NCBI GenBank assembly: GCA_021794995.1
Contig: JAJYPY010000014.1
Coordinates: forward strand, 1-32,638
Origin: Actinomycetes bacterium
Lineage (GTDB): Bacteria > Actinomycetota > Acidimicrobiia > Acidimicrobiales > RAAP-2
DNA: 32,638 nt
Reading direction: 5' to 3'
Below the pieces are notes generated by a model. That model had not been told where the DNA came from and made no database searches. It was given only the letters and a program-made list of their open reading frames with translations. The position numbers were made by a program, and so were the translations under genes. Of the stretch, positions 1-7,669 are shown piece after piece. The first letter of the stretch is position 1; the number at the start of each line of letters is the position of its first letter.

Positions 1-504
1 GTCACCGCGCACGAGGGCCATGCGCTCGAGGCCTTCGAGGTCGGTGCGGCGGGCTATCTCTTGAAGCCCGTCGACGGGGAGCGCCTCGACCGGGTGCTCC
101 GGCGCGCGGTCGACCGGGCGGCGCACGCGGGCAACGGCGCTGCCGCGGACAACGGCGCTCCCGACGTGGTGGCGGTGGAAGCCGGGAACCGGATCCTGAT
201 GGTGGGGCGCTCCGAGATCGCCTGGGTGGAGTCCGCCGGCGACTACGTGCGGCTGCACCTTCGAGACGGGACGAGCCACCTGCTGCGCAGCCCCATGTCG
301 GCGCTCGAGGAGGACTGGAGCGCATACGGCTTCGCCCGGATCCACCGCAGCTACCTGGTGTCGCTCCAGGACATCACCGAGCTGCGGACCGACGGGTCCC
401 ACACCGCGGTGCAGGTCCTCGGCGAGACGCTGCCGGTGAGCCGCCGCCACGTGCACGACCTCCGCGAGCGCCTCGTCCGCCACGCGCGCCCGAGCGGGCG
501 CTGA
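1..504 (+). CDS. LytTR-family response regulator, C-terminal part (5' end outside window)
   Basis: The reading frame is already open at base 1, so the start and most of the receiver domain lie upstream. The first residues (VTAHEGHALEAF, then GAAGYLLKPVDGERL) are the end of a CheY-like receiver, including the conserved lysine of the KPV motif. The phospho-acceptor aspartate is not in the window. A short alanine-rich linker follows, then a LytTR DNA-binding domain (IAWVESAGDYVRLHL, then FARIHRSYLV and LPVSRRH). LytTR regulators bind direct repeats in promoters and usually answer to a membrane histidine kinase; that partner is probably upstream. The next gene starts 57 bases downstream on the same strand but has no evident functional link. 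Confidence 0.9.
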   Translation, partial: VTAHEGHALEAFEVGAAGYLLKPVDGERLDRVLRRAVDRAAHAGNGAAADNGAPDVVAVEAGNRILMVGRSEIAWVESAGDYVRLHLRDGTSHLLRSPMSALEEDWSAYGFARIHRSYLVSLQDITELRTDGSHTAVQVLGETLPVSRRHVHDLRERLVRHARPSGR

Positions 505-561
505 GCACGCCCGACGGCGCGCCCGCGCACCGCCCCTGAGAGCGGTCGTAGTCTCGATCCG

Positions 562-1446
562 ATGGCGGACCGCACCAGCCAGGTGCTGCACGCATCCGAC
601 GGCCGGGCACTCAGCGTCGCGCAGTGGGGCGACCCATATGGGACCCCGGTCCTCCAGCTCCACGGCACCCCCGGGTCGCGTCTCGACCGGCACCCCGACG
701 AGGCGCTCGTGCGCGCGGCCGGCGTCCGCCTCGTCACGTTCGACCGCCCCGGGTACGGCGGATCGGACCGCCATCGGGGCCGGAGGGTGGTCGAGTGCGT
801 TCCCGACGTCGAGGTGATCGCCGACGCGCTCGGCATCGCACGCTTCGCCGTCACAGGGCGCTCCGGTGGCGGCCCGCACGCGCTCGCGGTGGCGGCGGGG
901 CTTGCCGCGCGCGCAACCCGGGTGGCGTGCACCGGCGGCATCGCGCCGTACGACGCGTTGGGCGACGCGTGGTTCGCCGGCATGGACCCAGAGATGGTCG
1001 AGGAGTTCCGCCTGGCCCTCGAAGGCGAAGAGCCGCTCGCCGAGCTGCTCCGTCGACGAGACCATCGCCAGCGCGAGGCCGTGCTCGCCGACCCGCCGCG
1101 GCTGCGCGGGGACGTCGCCCGCGCGGCCTCGGATCGGCCTGTCGAGTCCGGGGACGACGACGCGGAGATCCTTCGCCACTCCACCTTCGAGCAGACCCGC
1201 AACGGCGTCTGGGGCTGGGTGGACGACGACCTGGCGTGCACCTTGCCGTGGGGGTTCGATCCGTCGTCGATCGCGGTGCCCGCCCGCATCGAGTACGGCA
1301 TCGCCGACGTCCTCGTGCCCCCGAGCCACGGCGAATGGCTCGCCCGCCGGGTCACGGGCGCAGAGGTCAAGGTCCACGGCGCCGGGCACCCGGGCGACGC
1401 CGACGCCGACCACGTCGAGCGCCTGGCCTGGTTGACGGGCCCCTGA
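562..1446 (+). CDS. alpha/beta hydrolase
   Basis: This 294-residue protein has a full alpha/beta-hydrolase layout. An oxyanion-hole HGTPGSR motif lies at about residues 34-40, a strand with FDRPGYGGSD at 60-69, and a nucleophile elbow GRSGGG with Ser101. An acid Asp249 lies in GIADVLVP and His276 in GAGHPGD. Length and motif spacing are normal, and no signal peptide is seen, so it should be cytoplasmic. The substrate cannot be told from sequence; relatives include lipases, esterases and haloperoxidase-like enzymes. The ATG at 562 begins right where homology-like sequence starts. Confidence 0.9.
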   Translation: MADRTSQVLHASDGRALSVAQWGDPYGTPVLQLHGTPGSRLDRHPDEALVRAAGVRLVTFDRPGYGGSDRHRGRRVVECVPDVEVIADALGIARFAVTGRSGGGPHALAVAAGLAARATRVACTGGIAPYDALGDAWFAGMDPEMVEEFRLALEGEEPLAELLRRRDHRQREAVLADPPRLRGDVARAASDRPVESGDDDAEILRHSTFEQTRNGVWGWVDDDLACTLPWGFDPSSIAVPARIEYGIADVLVPPSHGEWLARRVTGAEVKVHGAGHPGDADADHVERLAWLTGP

Positions 1447-1540
1447 GGAGGGACGCAGCCGTTGCTCCCCACTGCTGGGCCGGGCCGGGCCGGGGTTCGC
1501 TATGTCAATGGGATCGCCTCACTGGCCGCCGCGGGTACCG

Positions 1541-1572
1541 TTAGTTTAGTCAACGGCGTATGGCTAAACTAG
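1541..1572 (+). promoter_or_regulatory. inverted repeat overlapping a putative Fic promoter
   Basis: TAGTTTAG at 1542-1549 and CTAAACTA at 1564-1571 are perfect 8-base arms separated by 14 bases. Allowing two mismatches the match extends to about 13 bases per arm. The right arm contains TAAACT (1565-1570), which fits a -10 hexamer, and the Fic start codon follows 18 bases later. An operator that lets the Fic winged-helix domain repress its own gene is a reasonable reading, but it is inferred. Confidence 0.5.
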
Positions 1573-1588
1573 CGGCAGGGGAGACCGC

Positions 1589-2773
1589 ATGCCAGGAACC
1601 GAGAGATCCGGGTACTACGTACGTCAGCCGGCAGGGTACTCGGCATTCATCCCAAGACCGCTGCCGCCGGCTCCAGCCCTCGATCTGGGGCGCCTGGCCG
1701 GACCGTTGTCGCATGCCGACCAGGCTGTCGGCCGCCTCGATGGTGTGACCCGACTCCTCCCCGACCGAGACCTTTTCCTCGCCATGTACGTGCGACGGGA
1801 AGCCTTGCTCAGTTCCCAGATCGAGGGCACCGAATGCACCCTGGACGACGTGCTCTCCTTCGACCTCGATCCATCGACGAAGGCCATCCCGCACGTCGAT
1901 GTGCGAGAGGTCGTCAACTACGTCGCGGCCATGTCCGAGGGGCTCGAACGGCTGGCAACCCTCCCGATGAGCAGTCGCCTCCTGCGTGAGGTCCACGCAC
2001 GCTTGTTGGCTGTGGGACGTGGTTCGGACCGGCAGCCGGGTGAGTTCCGCTCGTCGCAAAACTGGATCGGGCCGCCCGGATGTTCGCTCGCGCAGGCGGC
2101 GTTCGTGCCGCCGCCCGTCGACGACATGAAGGAGGCGATGAGCAACCTGGAGCAGTTCATCGGGGGCGAGCCCGGCCACGCGCTGCCGCTTCTCGTGCTG
2201 TGCGGCCTCGTCCATGCGCAGTTCGAGACGATTCATCCGTTCCTCGACGGCAACGGAAGAATCGGGCGCCTGCTCGTTACCCTGCTTCTCTGCGAGCGTC
2301 GCGTCCTGTCCGCACCCGTGCTGTATCTCAGCACGTATCTGCGGCGCGAGCGGACCCGCTACTTCGACCTCCTTACGAACATCCGTTTCCAGGGCGACTG
2401 GGAGGCATGGCTCGAGTTCTTCTTCGAGGGTGTGAGGCAGACCGCGGACGACGCCGCAGCGACGGCGCAGCGAATCCATGGTATTCGGGAAGACCACCGT
2501 CGAAAGCTCGACGTGCGCGGAGCCACGATCAACGACCTTTCCCTGCTGGACCACCTGTTCACGCAGCCGCTTGTGAGTGCAAAGTGGGTGGCCGATCAGT
2601 TGCACGTCACCTCCGCCACCGCGAATGCCATCTTGTCTCGGTTCGTGAAGGTCGGCGCGCTGAGAGAAGTGACGGGCCGTGCTCGCAACCGAGTGTTCCG
2701 ATTCGACGAGTATCTGGCCCTTTTCGACCAACCGGCGACCGATCGTGTCCACGACGAGACGGGATCAGCGTGA
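1589..2773 (+). CDS. Fic family AMP-transferase-like protein with C-terminal winged helix
   Basis: Fic proteins transfer AMP or related groups from nucleotides to target-protein hydroxyls. The active-site motif HPFLDGNGRIGR is intact, with catalytic His216 and the phosphate-binding GNGR. An N-terminal auto-inhibitory helix is visible as SSQIEG at residues 75-80, matching the class II (S/T)xxxE(G/N) pattern, so activity is probably self-restrained and no separate antitoxin is needed. The last 90 residues look like a winged helix (SAKWVADQLHVTSATANAIL), typical of the large DNA-binding Fic subgroup. The ATG at 1589 is preceded by a GGGGAG ribosome site. The gene lies just downstream of an inverted repeat that could be its operator. 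Substrate is unknown. Confidence 0.93.
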   Translation: MPGTERSGYYVRQPAGYSAFIPRPLPPAPALDLGRLAGPLSHADQAVGRLDGVTRLLPDRDLFLAMYVRREALLSSQIEGTECTLDDVLSFDLDPSTKAIPHVDVREVVNYVAAMSEGLERLATLPMSSRLLREVHARLLAVGRGSDRQPGEFRSSQNWIGPPGCSLAQAAFVPPPVDDMKEAMSNLEQFIGGEPGHALPLLVLCGLVHAQFETIHPFLDGNGRIGRLLVTLLLCERRVLSAPVLYLSTYLRRERTRYFDLLTNIRFQGDWEAWLEFFFEGVRQTADDAAATAQRIHGIREDHRRKLDVRGATINDLSLLDHLFTQPLVSAKWVADQLHVTSATANAILSRFVKVGALREVTGRARNRVFRFDEYLALFDQPATDRVHDETGSA

Positions 2774-2962
2774 GGGCCCCGTCGTGCAATGCACAAAGGT
2801 CGTGTCGTCGCACACGTGCGGGACGGACACCTGCGCCAGGCGCTCACCAGCGCCATCGATCTCGCGGACGCACAGGGCTGCAGGCTCGTGGTGGGCCCGG
2901 CCCCTGGTCGGGCGGGCACTCGTGCTGCCACCCGCGACGCGCGTGTTGATAGGAACAGAAGC

Positions 2963-3172
2963 ATGGCGTCTGGACGCACCACCGTGAGCCTCGGCGAGGA
3001 CCTCGCGCGACGGGCTCGCCGACTGGGCATCAATGTCTCCGCGGCGGCTCGTCAGGGCGTCCTCGATGCCGTAAAGGAGGCCATGGCTCGCTCCGACCGG
3101 GAGGCCTACCGACGCCACCCGGAACGACCGACGGAGCGCTGGGACGAGGTCGAGGCCTGGAGCGACGAGTGA
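2963..3172 (+). CDS. CcdA-like type II antitoxin
   Basis: This small protein of 69 residues opens with a ribbon-helix-helix type strand and helices (TTVSLGEDLARRARRLGI, then NVSAAARQGV). It ends in an acidic, tryptophan-rich tail (RWDEVEAWSDE), the pattern of CcdA antitoxins, whose tail wraps the toxin. The ATG at 2963 is preceded by AGGAACAG. The frame stays open upstream to 2789, but that extension has no recognisable sequence and I leave it out. The stop codon overlaps the GTG of the next gene by four bases, the usual toxin-antitoxin arrangement. The partner is PemK/MazF-like, not CcdB-like by motif, so this is a mixed pairing. Confidence 0.8.
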   Translation: MASGRTTVSLGEDLARRARRLGINVSAAARQGVLDAVKEAMARSDREAYRRHPERPTERWDEVEAWSDE

Positions 3173-3476
3173 GACGCGCTGAGGTCTGGGTGACTCACGT
3201 GGGGGCGAGCGGCGGCCTGTCCTTGTCCTCACGAGGTCCGAGGTGATCGACGTCCGCCGGCTCGTGACGGACGCTCCGGTCACGACGCACGTCCGCGGCC
3301 TCGGCACCGAGGTCGAGCTGGACCCCCTGGGAGTGGGGCTGGACGCGCCGTCGGTCGTCAACGGTGACGGGATCCACACGATCGAGCAGCGGGCCTTGAC
3401 GGGCCCCTTGGGGATCGTCGCCGACGACACGATGCGCGACGTGTGCGCAGCAGTCGGGTACGCGCTCGGCTGCTGA
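3169..3476 (+). pseudogene. PemK/MazF-like endoribonuclease toxin, split by a -1 frameshift
   Basis: The first part, from GTG at 3169, reads VRRAEVWVTHVG, the normal start of a MazF/PemK toxin, but the frame stops at 3246. The rest is in the frame one base back: RRPVLVLTRSEV, then APVTTHVRGLGTEVEL, VVNGDGIHTI and a final CAAVGYALGC, all standard PemK features. The two halves join exactly at a run of five G (3201-3205). One extra G, or a -1 ribosomal slip on that run, restores a 102-residue protein of normal length. So it is an inactivated toxin, a sequencing error, or a frameshift-expressed toxin. Intact PemK toxins cut mRNA. It overlaps the antitoxin stop by four bases. Confidence 0.8.
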
Positions 3477-3517
3477 CCGGTTCGGGCCAGGCAGTTCGGA
3501 GCCGCGTCGAGCCGTCC

Positions 3518-5221
3518 TCAGGAACCCGGCGGCGTGACGCTCGCCGTGTTGCCGATGGCCGGCTGGCGCAGGCCGGCCGGTCCCTGGCCGAAGAGCCGCA
3601 GGAGGTTCCCAGTGATGCGCGCGACGGCATGTGCGGGGCACGCACCCGGCGGGGGCGCACACACTGTCAGCCGCGAGATCCAGCTCACCGTCCCGCTCTG
3701 GAAGACCCCCGCATGGCTCTGCGGATCGGTGTAGTAGGTCATGTCCGAGTACGTGTTCCCTGTCCACGCACCCTGGTTCGAGTACGCCTCGGTGAGCGGG
3801 ATCGGCGAATGGCCGAGGACTTGCAGGTTGCTCGGCGACGCTGTCGGGTTGACGTGCTGGATGTCGGAGCTGATCACGCCGGGGATCGCGGATCCGTTCT
3901 GCAGGCCGGTGCCCTTGAAGATCCACGACGACGCGTCATAGACGACGAACGGTGCCGGGGGGGCTGTTGTGTAGAGGTACCCGCTGTACTCGCCGCCCAC
4001 CAGCAGTGTGGGCGGGGCGTTCGTCGGGGGTGTGGCAAAGGTGTTGCCGGTCACTGTGGCTGTGTGCCCCGTGCCGTTGAGCGGGTCCTCGGCCGCGTTG
4101 CGGTAGTCGACCTCCTCGCGGTCGGGCCCGATGCTCGATGGCTGCAGGCGCGCGTGGCGGACCATCGGGGCGGCGCTCATGAACGCGAGGTTCACGCCGT
4201 GCGCCAGCCCGTTCTCCGCGGCGTTGCGCTCTGCGGTGGTCCACGTCTCGTCGTGGCCGAGCGAGAGCAGCACCCGGTGGTGCAGGACGATCGACGGATG
4301 CTGGCTGAGGGTGATGTCGGTGACGTACGCCGCGTCGAGGCCGTGCTCTTCCATGAAGCGCACGAGCGGGTACTCGTCGCCCAAGAAGTCCGACGCCCCT
4401 GTCCCCGACGCGTACGGCCGGTCGAAGGACACGACGCGCGCGCGGTTGCACGGCGGGTACGAGCTGGTCTGTCCGAGGGTGCAGGGCCCCTGCCCCTGGT
4501 AGTAGGAGTAGCCGCCGTAGGTGTTCCAGCCTTGCTCGGTCAGGCTGCGTGCGACGACGAGGTACGCCGCCGTGCTCGTCGGGTCCCAGACGGTGAGCAG
4601 CACGTAGCTCTGCTGGCCGTGGCTCGCGGTCAGCTTGAACAGATAGTCGCCCTGGACGAAGGCCTTGGTGATGCGCACCGTGAGCGACCGGTGCCAGTTG
4701 GCGCAGCTCACCATGTTGATCCCCGGGGTGACCGGGCACGCGGGCTGCACCTGGCCGGCGACCACCCCCGACTGCCAGATCTTGCGGGCGCCCTTTCCCC
4801 CGTAATAGCCCATCCGGTACGCGACCACCCGGAACGACGGCGCTGTGGTGGTGACGTAGAGCCCGACCTGCTGACCCGGGGCCGCGTAAGTGGTGCTCGC
4901 CCAGCCCTGGATGTAGCCGCTCGGAGGCTGGGAGGTGATCTTCCACGCGGTGGTGCCCGCGAGGGCGTTCTCCGCGACGATCGCGGGCGACACCACGCCG
5001 TCGGGCCCGAGGTACGGCGCGGCGCTCGCCGGCCGCGCGTGGTGCGAGGTGTGGTGTGCGACCGCGGCTCGCGACGCGGCGGGGCTCACCGGTGCGCTCG
5101 GGCGGAGGAAGTGCACGCCGGCCCCCGCGGCCGCTGCCACGATCACGACCAGGACGACGAGCACGAGCCCACGCCGGCGAGCGCGCCGGCGCCTCCGTCT
5201 GCGACGCTCCCCTGCGACCAT
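3518..5221 (-). CDS. membrane-anchored N,N-dimethylformamidase beta-subunit-like protein
   Basis: This protein of about 567 residues starts with an arginine-rich stretch and one hydrophobic segment (GLVLVVLVVIVAAAAGAG), a signal anchor placing the rest outside the membrane. The body resembles the large subunit of N,N-dimethylformamidase and related uncharacterised proteins: YRMGYYGGKGARKIW near residue 135, FKLTASHGQQSYVLLTVWDP, a VSFDRPYASGTG stretch, and SLGHDETWTTAERNA. Several cysteines in the mature part could form disulfides. The catalytic role is not certain; many homologues are annotated only by this resemblance, and no small subunit gene is nearby. ATG at 5221 is preferred over the GTG at 5224; neither has a clear ribosome site. 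Confidence 0.75.
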   Translation of the reverse strand: MVAGERRRRRRRRARRRGLVLVVLVVIVAAAAGAGVHFLRPSAPVSPAASRAAVAHHTSHHARPASAAPYLGPDGVVSPAIVAENALAGTTAWKITSQPPSGYIQGWASTTYAAPGQQVGLYVTTTAPSFRVVAYRMGYYGGKGARKIWQSGVVAGQVQPACPVTPGINMVSCANWHRSLTVRITKAFVQGDYLFKLTASHGQQSYVLLTVWDPTSTAAYLVVARSLTEQGWNTYGGYSYYQGQGPCTLGQTSSYPPCNRARVVSFDRPYASGTGASDFLGDEYPLVRFMEEHGLDAAYVTDITLSQHPSIVLHHRVLLSLGHDETWTTAERNAAENGLAHGVNLAFMSAAPMVRHARLQPSSIGPDREEVDYRNAAEDPLNGTGHTATVTGNTFATPPTNAPPTLLVGGEYSGYLYTTAPPAPFVVYDASSWIFKGTGLQNGSAIPGVISSDIQHVNPTASPSNLQVLGHSPIPLTEAYSNQGAWTGNTYSDMTYYTDPQSHAGVFQSGTVSWISRLTVCAPPPGACPAHAVARITGNLLRLFGQGPAGLRQPAIGNTASVTPPGS

Positions 5222-5361
5222 CACGACTGGAGGAGCGTACCGGCGCCGGGCGGCGAACTATCGGCGGCTCGGGTCTCGTCCGGCCGGATCTTCGACAGGC
5301 GCCTTGCGGACGTGCGGAGGTTCGGACCTCTTGCGGCAGGTCCGATGGCTCCATTCGGCGT

Positions 5362-5571
5362 GTGTCCAAGGTGATGGTGTCGCTTCCCGACGAGCTGCTC
5401 CAGCGGATCGACGAGGAAGCGCGCCGGCGTTCGCTGCGCCGGAGTGCACTGCTCGCGGCCGCCGCTTCTCGTCGAACCCTCGGTCCTGGTCACGTGGTTC
5501 CACTCCGGCAGCTCGCGGGAGGAGATCGACGGTGTCGCGTGGGGCGGGCGTCCGACCGTTCCGTGACGTGA
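5362..5571 (+). pseudogene. ribbon-helix-helix antitoxin-like fragment
   Basis: From the GTG at 5362 (or ATG at 5374) the frame reads KVMVSLPDELLQRIDEEARR followed by SLRRSALLAAAASR, a textbook ribbon-helix-helix DNA-binding half. After about 40 residues the sequence loses any family character (GPGHVVPLRQLAGGDRRC) and the frame runs into the start of the integrase gene, overlapping it by 40 bases. No toxin gene follows. The natural reading is an antitoxin truncated when the integrase segment arrived, but a short functional regulator of the integrase cannot be excluded. Confidence 0.5.
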
Positions 5572-6578
5572 CGGCACGGCGACCCCCATGTGGCGAACGA
5601 GAGATCAGTACCTTCACGGTCTCTGACCTCCTCGAGCGCCACTGGCTGCCGACCCAGGAGTTCCGGAACCTGAAGCCGTCGACGCTCGCGCAGTACCGGA
5701 CGGTCGTCTCCGCGTGGATCCTCCCCCACCTCGGTGACCTCGACGTCTCGGCGCTCACGCCGGCAACGGTGCGCGACCTCCTCGTGCAGCTGCGCACGAC
5801 GACGACGTCGACGGGCCGCGCCGGGCTCTCGACTCGCTCGCTCCAGCTGACCGTGGGCGTCCTCAAGGCCGCCTGCGCCTTCGGGGTCGAGACGGGCCTC
5901 TTCGAGCGCAATCCCATCGGGGTCGTGCGACGTCCGCGCCCCGAGGAACGGACGCCGACGACGTGGACGGTCGACGAAGCGCGGCGCTTCTTGGCCTCGG
6001 TCGCCACCGACCCGCTGGCGGCCCTGTGGGCGCTCCTGTTCACCCGCGGGCTCCGGCGCGGCGAGGCGGCGGGACTCCGGTGGAGGGACGTCGATCTCGA
6101 GCAGGGCACGATCCGGATCGTGCACACGCTCATCGTCGTCGATGGACGCGTCCAGGAGTCCACGCCGAAGACCACGCACGGACGCAGGACGGTGCCGCTC
6201 GACACCTTCCTGATCGCACTGCTTCACGCCCGTCGTCGCGCGCAGGAGGACGATCGCGCACACGCTGGTGGGGCCTGGATGGCATCGGACTACGTGTTCA
6301 CGAACGGCGTCGGCCAACGGCTCGCACCCGACGGGATCAGGATCAGGTTCCAGAAGCTGGCGGACGCCGTCGGCCTCCCGAGGATCCGCGTGCACGACGC
6401 AAGGCACAGCGCGGCGTCCATGATGCTCGCCTCCGGGGTCCACCCGAAGGTTGTCCAGGAGCTCCTCGGTCACTCTCACGTCGATATCACGCTCGGGCTG
6501 TATGGGCACGTGACGCCGTCGATGGGCCGTCAGGCTGGAGAGGCGCTCAGCTCCAGGCTGCTCGGGCCGACACCATGA
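5532..6578 (+). CDS. tyrosine recombinase / integrase
   Basis: The 348-residue protein has the two-domain layout of phage-type integrases: a SAM-like core-binding domain (about residues 27-125) and a catalytic domain. The catalytic set is complete: Arg175 (RGLRRGE), Lys213, His288 and Arg291 in HDARH, His314 in LLGHSH, and nucleophile Tyr324 in LGLYGHV. I chose GTG 5532 because GGGAGGAG sits seven bases upstream; GTG 5568 is also possible. The gene points toward tRNA-Pro at 8587-8661, a classical integration target, with about 2 kb of mixed cargo between. I found no duplicated attachment core, so the element may be decayed. Confidence 0.93.
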   Translation: MSRGAGVRPFRDVTARRPPCGEREISTFTVSDLLERHWLPTQEFRNLKPSTLAQYRTVVSAWILPHLGDLDVSALTPATVRDLLVQLRTTTTSTGRAGLSTRSLQLTVGVLKAACAFGVETGLFERNPIGVVRRPRPEERTPTTWTVDEARRFLASVATDPLAALWALLFTRGLRRGEAAGLRWRDVDLEQGTIRIVHTLIVVDGRVQESTPKTTHGRRTVPLDTFLIALLHARRRAQEDDRAHAGGAWMASDYVFTNGVGQRLAPDGIRIRFQKLADAVGLPRIRVHDARHSAASMMLASGVHPKVVQELLGHSHVDITLGLYGHVTPSMGRQAGEALSSRLLGPTP

Positions 6579-6967
6579 GCCCCTCGGACCCCCTGCATGC
6601 GCACCGCAAGATCCGCTGCGAACGGCGCCGCGTCGATGGTGACTCGCGGTGACTCGACGATCCGTTCGGCGCACGCAGCCCGGCACGGGACCTCACTTCG
6701 GGGCGGGCGATGCGCAGGACGGTCGGGTCGAGCGTCACCCGCACCAGCGGAGCGGCGGCGCCGGGGTTTCGCTGCAACGGGCTTGTCTGCTCGAGCTCTT
6801 CTGCCAGGAGCGCTCGTGGCACGCGCCGCTCAGACGCGAGCTGGGAGAACGGGACCTCGGCATCCACACGGTGAGCCGTCGACCGGCAGGCGCGCCGTTC
6901 GGCGTCTGGCGACGCCAACGAACGGATGCGCCCTGCCGGCACCGTCTCGCTGTCGATGTCGACGCGC
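6579..6967. other. no recognisable gene
   Basis: This gap downstream of the integrase has long open frames on both strands, as expected in such GC-rich DNA, but none has a recognisable motif. The minus-strand frame spanning it (including VRVTLDPTVLRIARPEVR around 6670-6720) is faintly protein-like but matches nothing I know. I treat it as element debris. Confidence 0.4.
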
Positions 6968-7123
6968 TCAGCCCGCGGCCAAACCGACGATCGGAGCAGC
7001 CAGGTGCTTGCCACCCTCGGAGCCGTAGAACGCGGCGGCGCCGAAGCTGAAGACCCCACCGTCGGCTCCGACGAGCCAGTAGCCCTTCCCTGTCGACGTG
7101 GCAGCCATGCCGACGATCGGAGC
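6968..7123 (-). pseudogene. C-terminal fragment of a surface protein with [13 protein letters not shown] repeats
   Basis: On the minus strand this 51-codon stretch reads [20 protein letters not shown], then [18 protein letters not shown], then a second APIVGLAAG before a stop. That is one full unit plus the start of the next of a repeat common in secreted actinobacterial, especially acidimicrobial, proteins, where units of this kind are thought to form blades of a propeller. No start, signal peptide or further units precede it, and upstream sequence in the same frame loses the pattern, so it is the tail of a broken gene. Confidence 0.7.
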
Positions 7124-7444
7124 GGGCGAAGGCGTACAGCAGCGCTCCTCAGGCCGACATGGGTGGCGTCTGAACCATTGTCGCAGGTGTTTTCCCGTAG
7201 CCCCTACTGCTCGGGGTCGGGTAGACCGAACGCTTGTGGAGCGCGCACGGGCAGTACGCCTTGAAGTAGGCAGACCCCTTCACCACCCGCCACCCGGCAG
7301 ATTTCCTCCAGTCCGGGTTTCGGAACCCGGGGACGGTTCGGGGCCACGATGCGTTCCGAGCGGGTCCAGCTCGTGTCGGAATAGGCGTCTCGAATCCGCC
7401 ATGCGTCGGAGAGCAAAAGTCTGCCCAGCTCTGCAGCGGTTCTG
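7124..7444. other. no recognisable gene; one imperfect hairpin
   Basis: No coding sequence is supported. A GC-rich imperfect hairpin (GTCCGGGTT at 7311-7319 against AACCCGG plus GGAC, ending at 7334) lies about 110 bases beyond the end of the small gene at 7445 on the minus strand. It lacks a T-run, so calling it a terminator would be a guess. Confidence 0.35.
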
Positions 7445-7669
7445 TCAGACTGGCGCTGACAGTTCTGATCGAACCCTGAAGTACCTTGAGTGCGTCTTCT
7501 CGAGAGCCTCCCGGCTGTCAGCGCCAAGCACGACGATCTCGATGTCGGCGCTTGGTGACGCAGCCTCACGAGAGAAACGTTCCTTGAGCGCTACGTTGGA
7601 GTCTTCGTACTCCTCAAGGGCGAGGACCTGCCGGTCAGCCCGGTTGAATACCACCAGAAAATACCTCAT
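7445..7669 (-). CDS. small partner of the RelA/SpoT-domain gene, unknown function (candidate antitoxin)
   Basis: This 74-residue protein starts with the ATG overlapping the upstream gene's stop by four bases (ATGA), so the two are translationally coupled. It begins MRYFLVVFNRADRQVLALEE and contains VVLGADSREALEKTHSRYF. It looks like a small alpha/beta fold with no membrane segment and no DNA-binding motif. I do not know a named family for it. Tight coupling to a stand-alone alarmone-synthetase-like domain is the layout of toxSAS toxin-antitoxin pairs, so a neutralising role is possible, though it could equally be a regulatory subunit. Confidence 0.7.
   Translation of the reverse strand: MRYFLVVFNRADRQVLALEEYEDSNVALKERFSREAASPSADIEIVVLGADSREALEKTHSRYFRVRSELSAPV

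Noticed and set aside
2789-2962. In-frame upstream extension of the CcdA-like antitoxin
   Set aside because: The extra 58 residues have no family character, and ATG 2963 has a ribosome site and gives the usual length.
3443-5374. A 643-residue plus-strand frame opposite the dimethylformamidase-like gene
   Set aside because: It has no family motifs and biased composition; the minus strand encodes a coherent signal-anchored protein.
6547-7059. A 170-residue minus-strand frame downstream of the integrase
   Set aside because: It overlaps the integrase end and the surface-repeat fragment in another frame and shows no recognisable domain.
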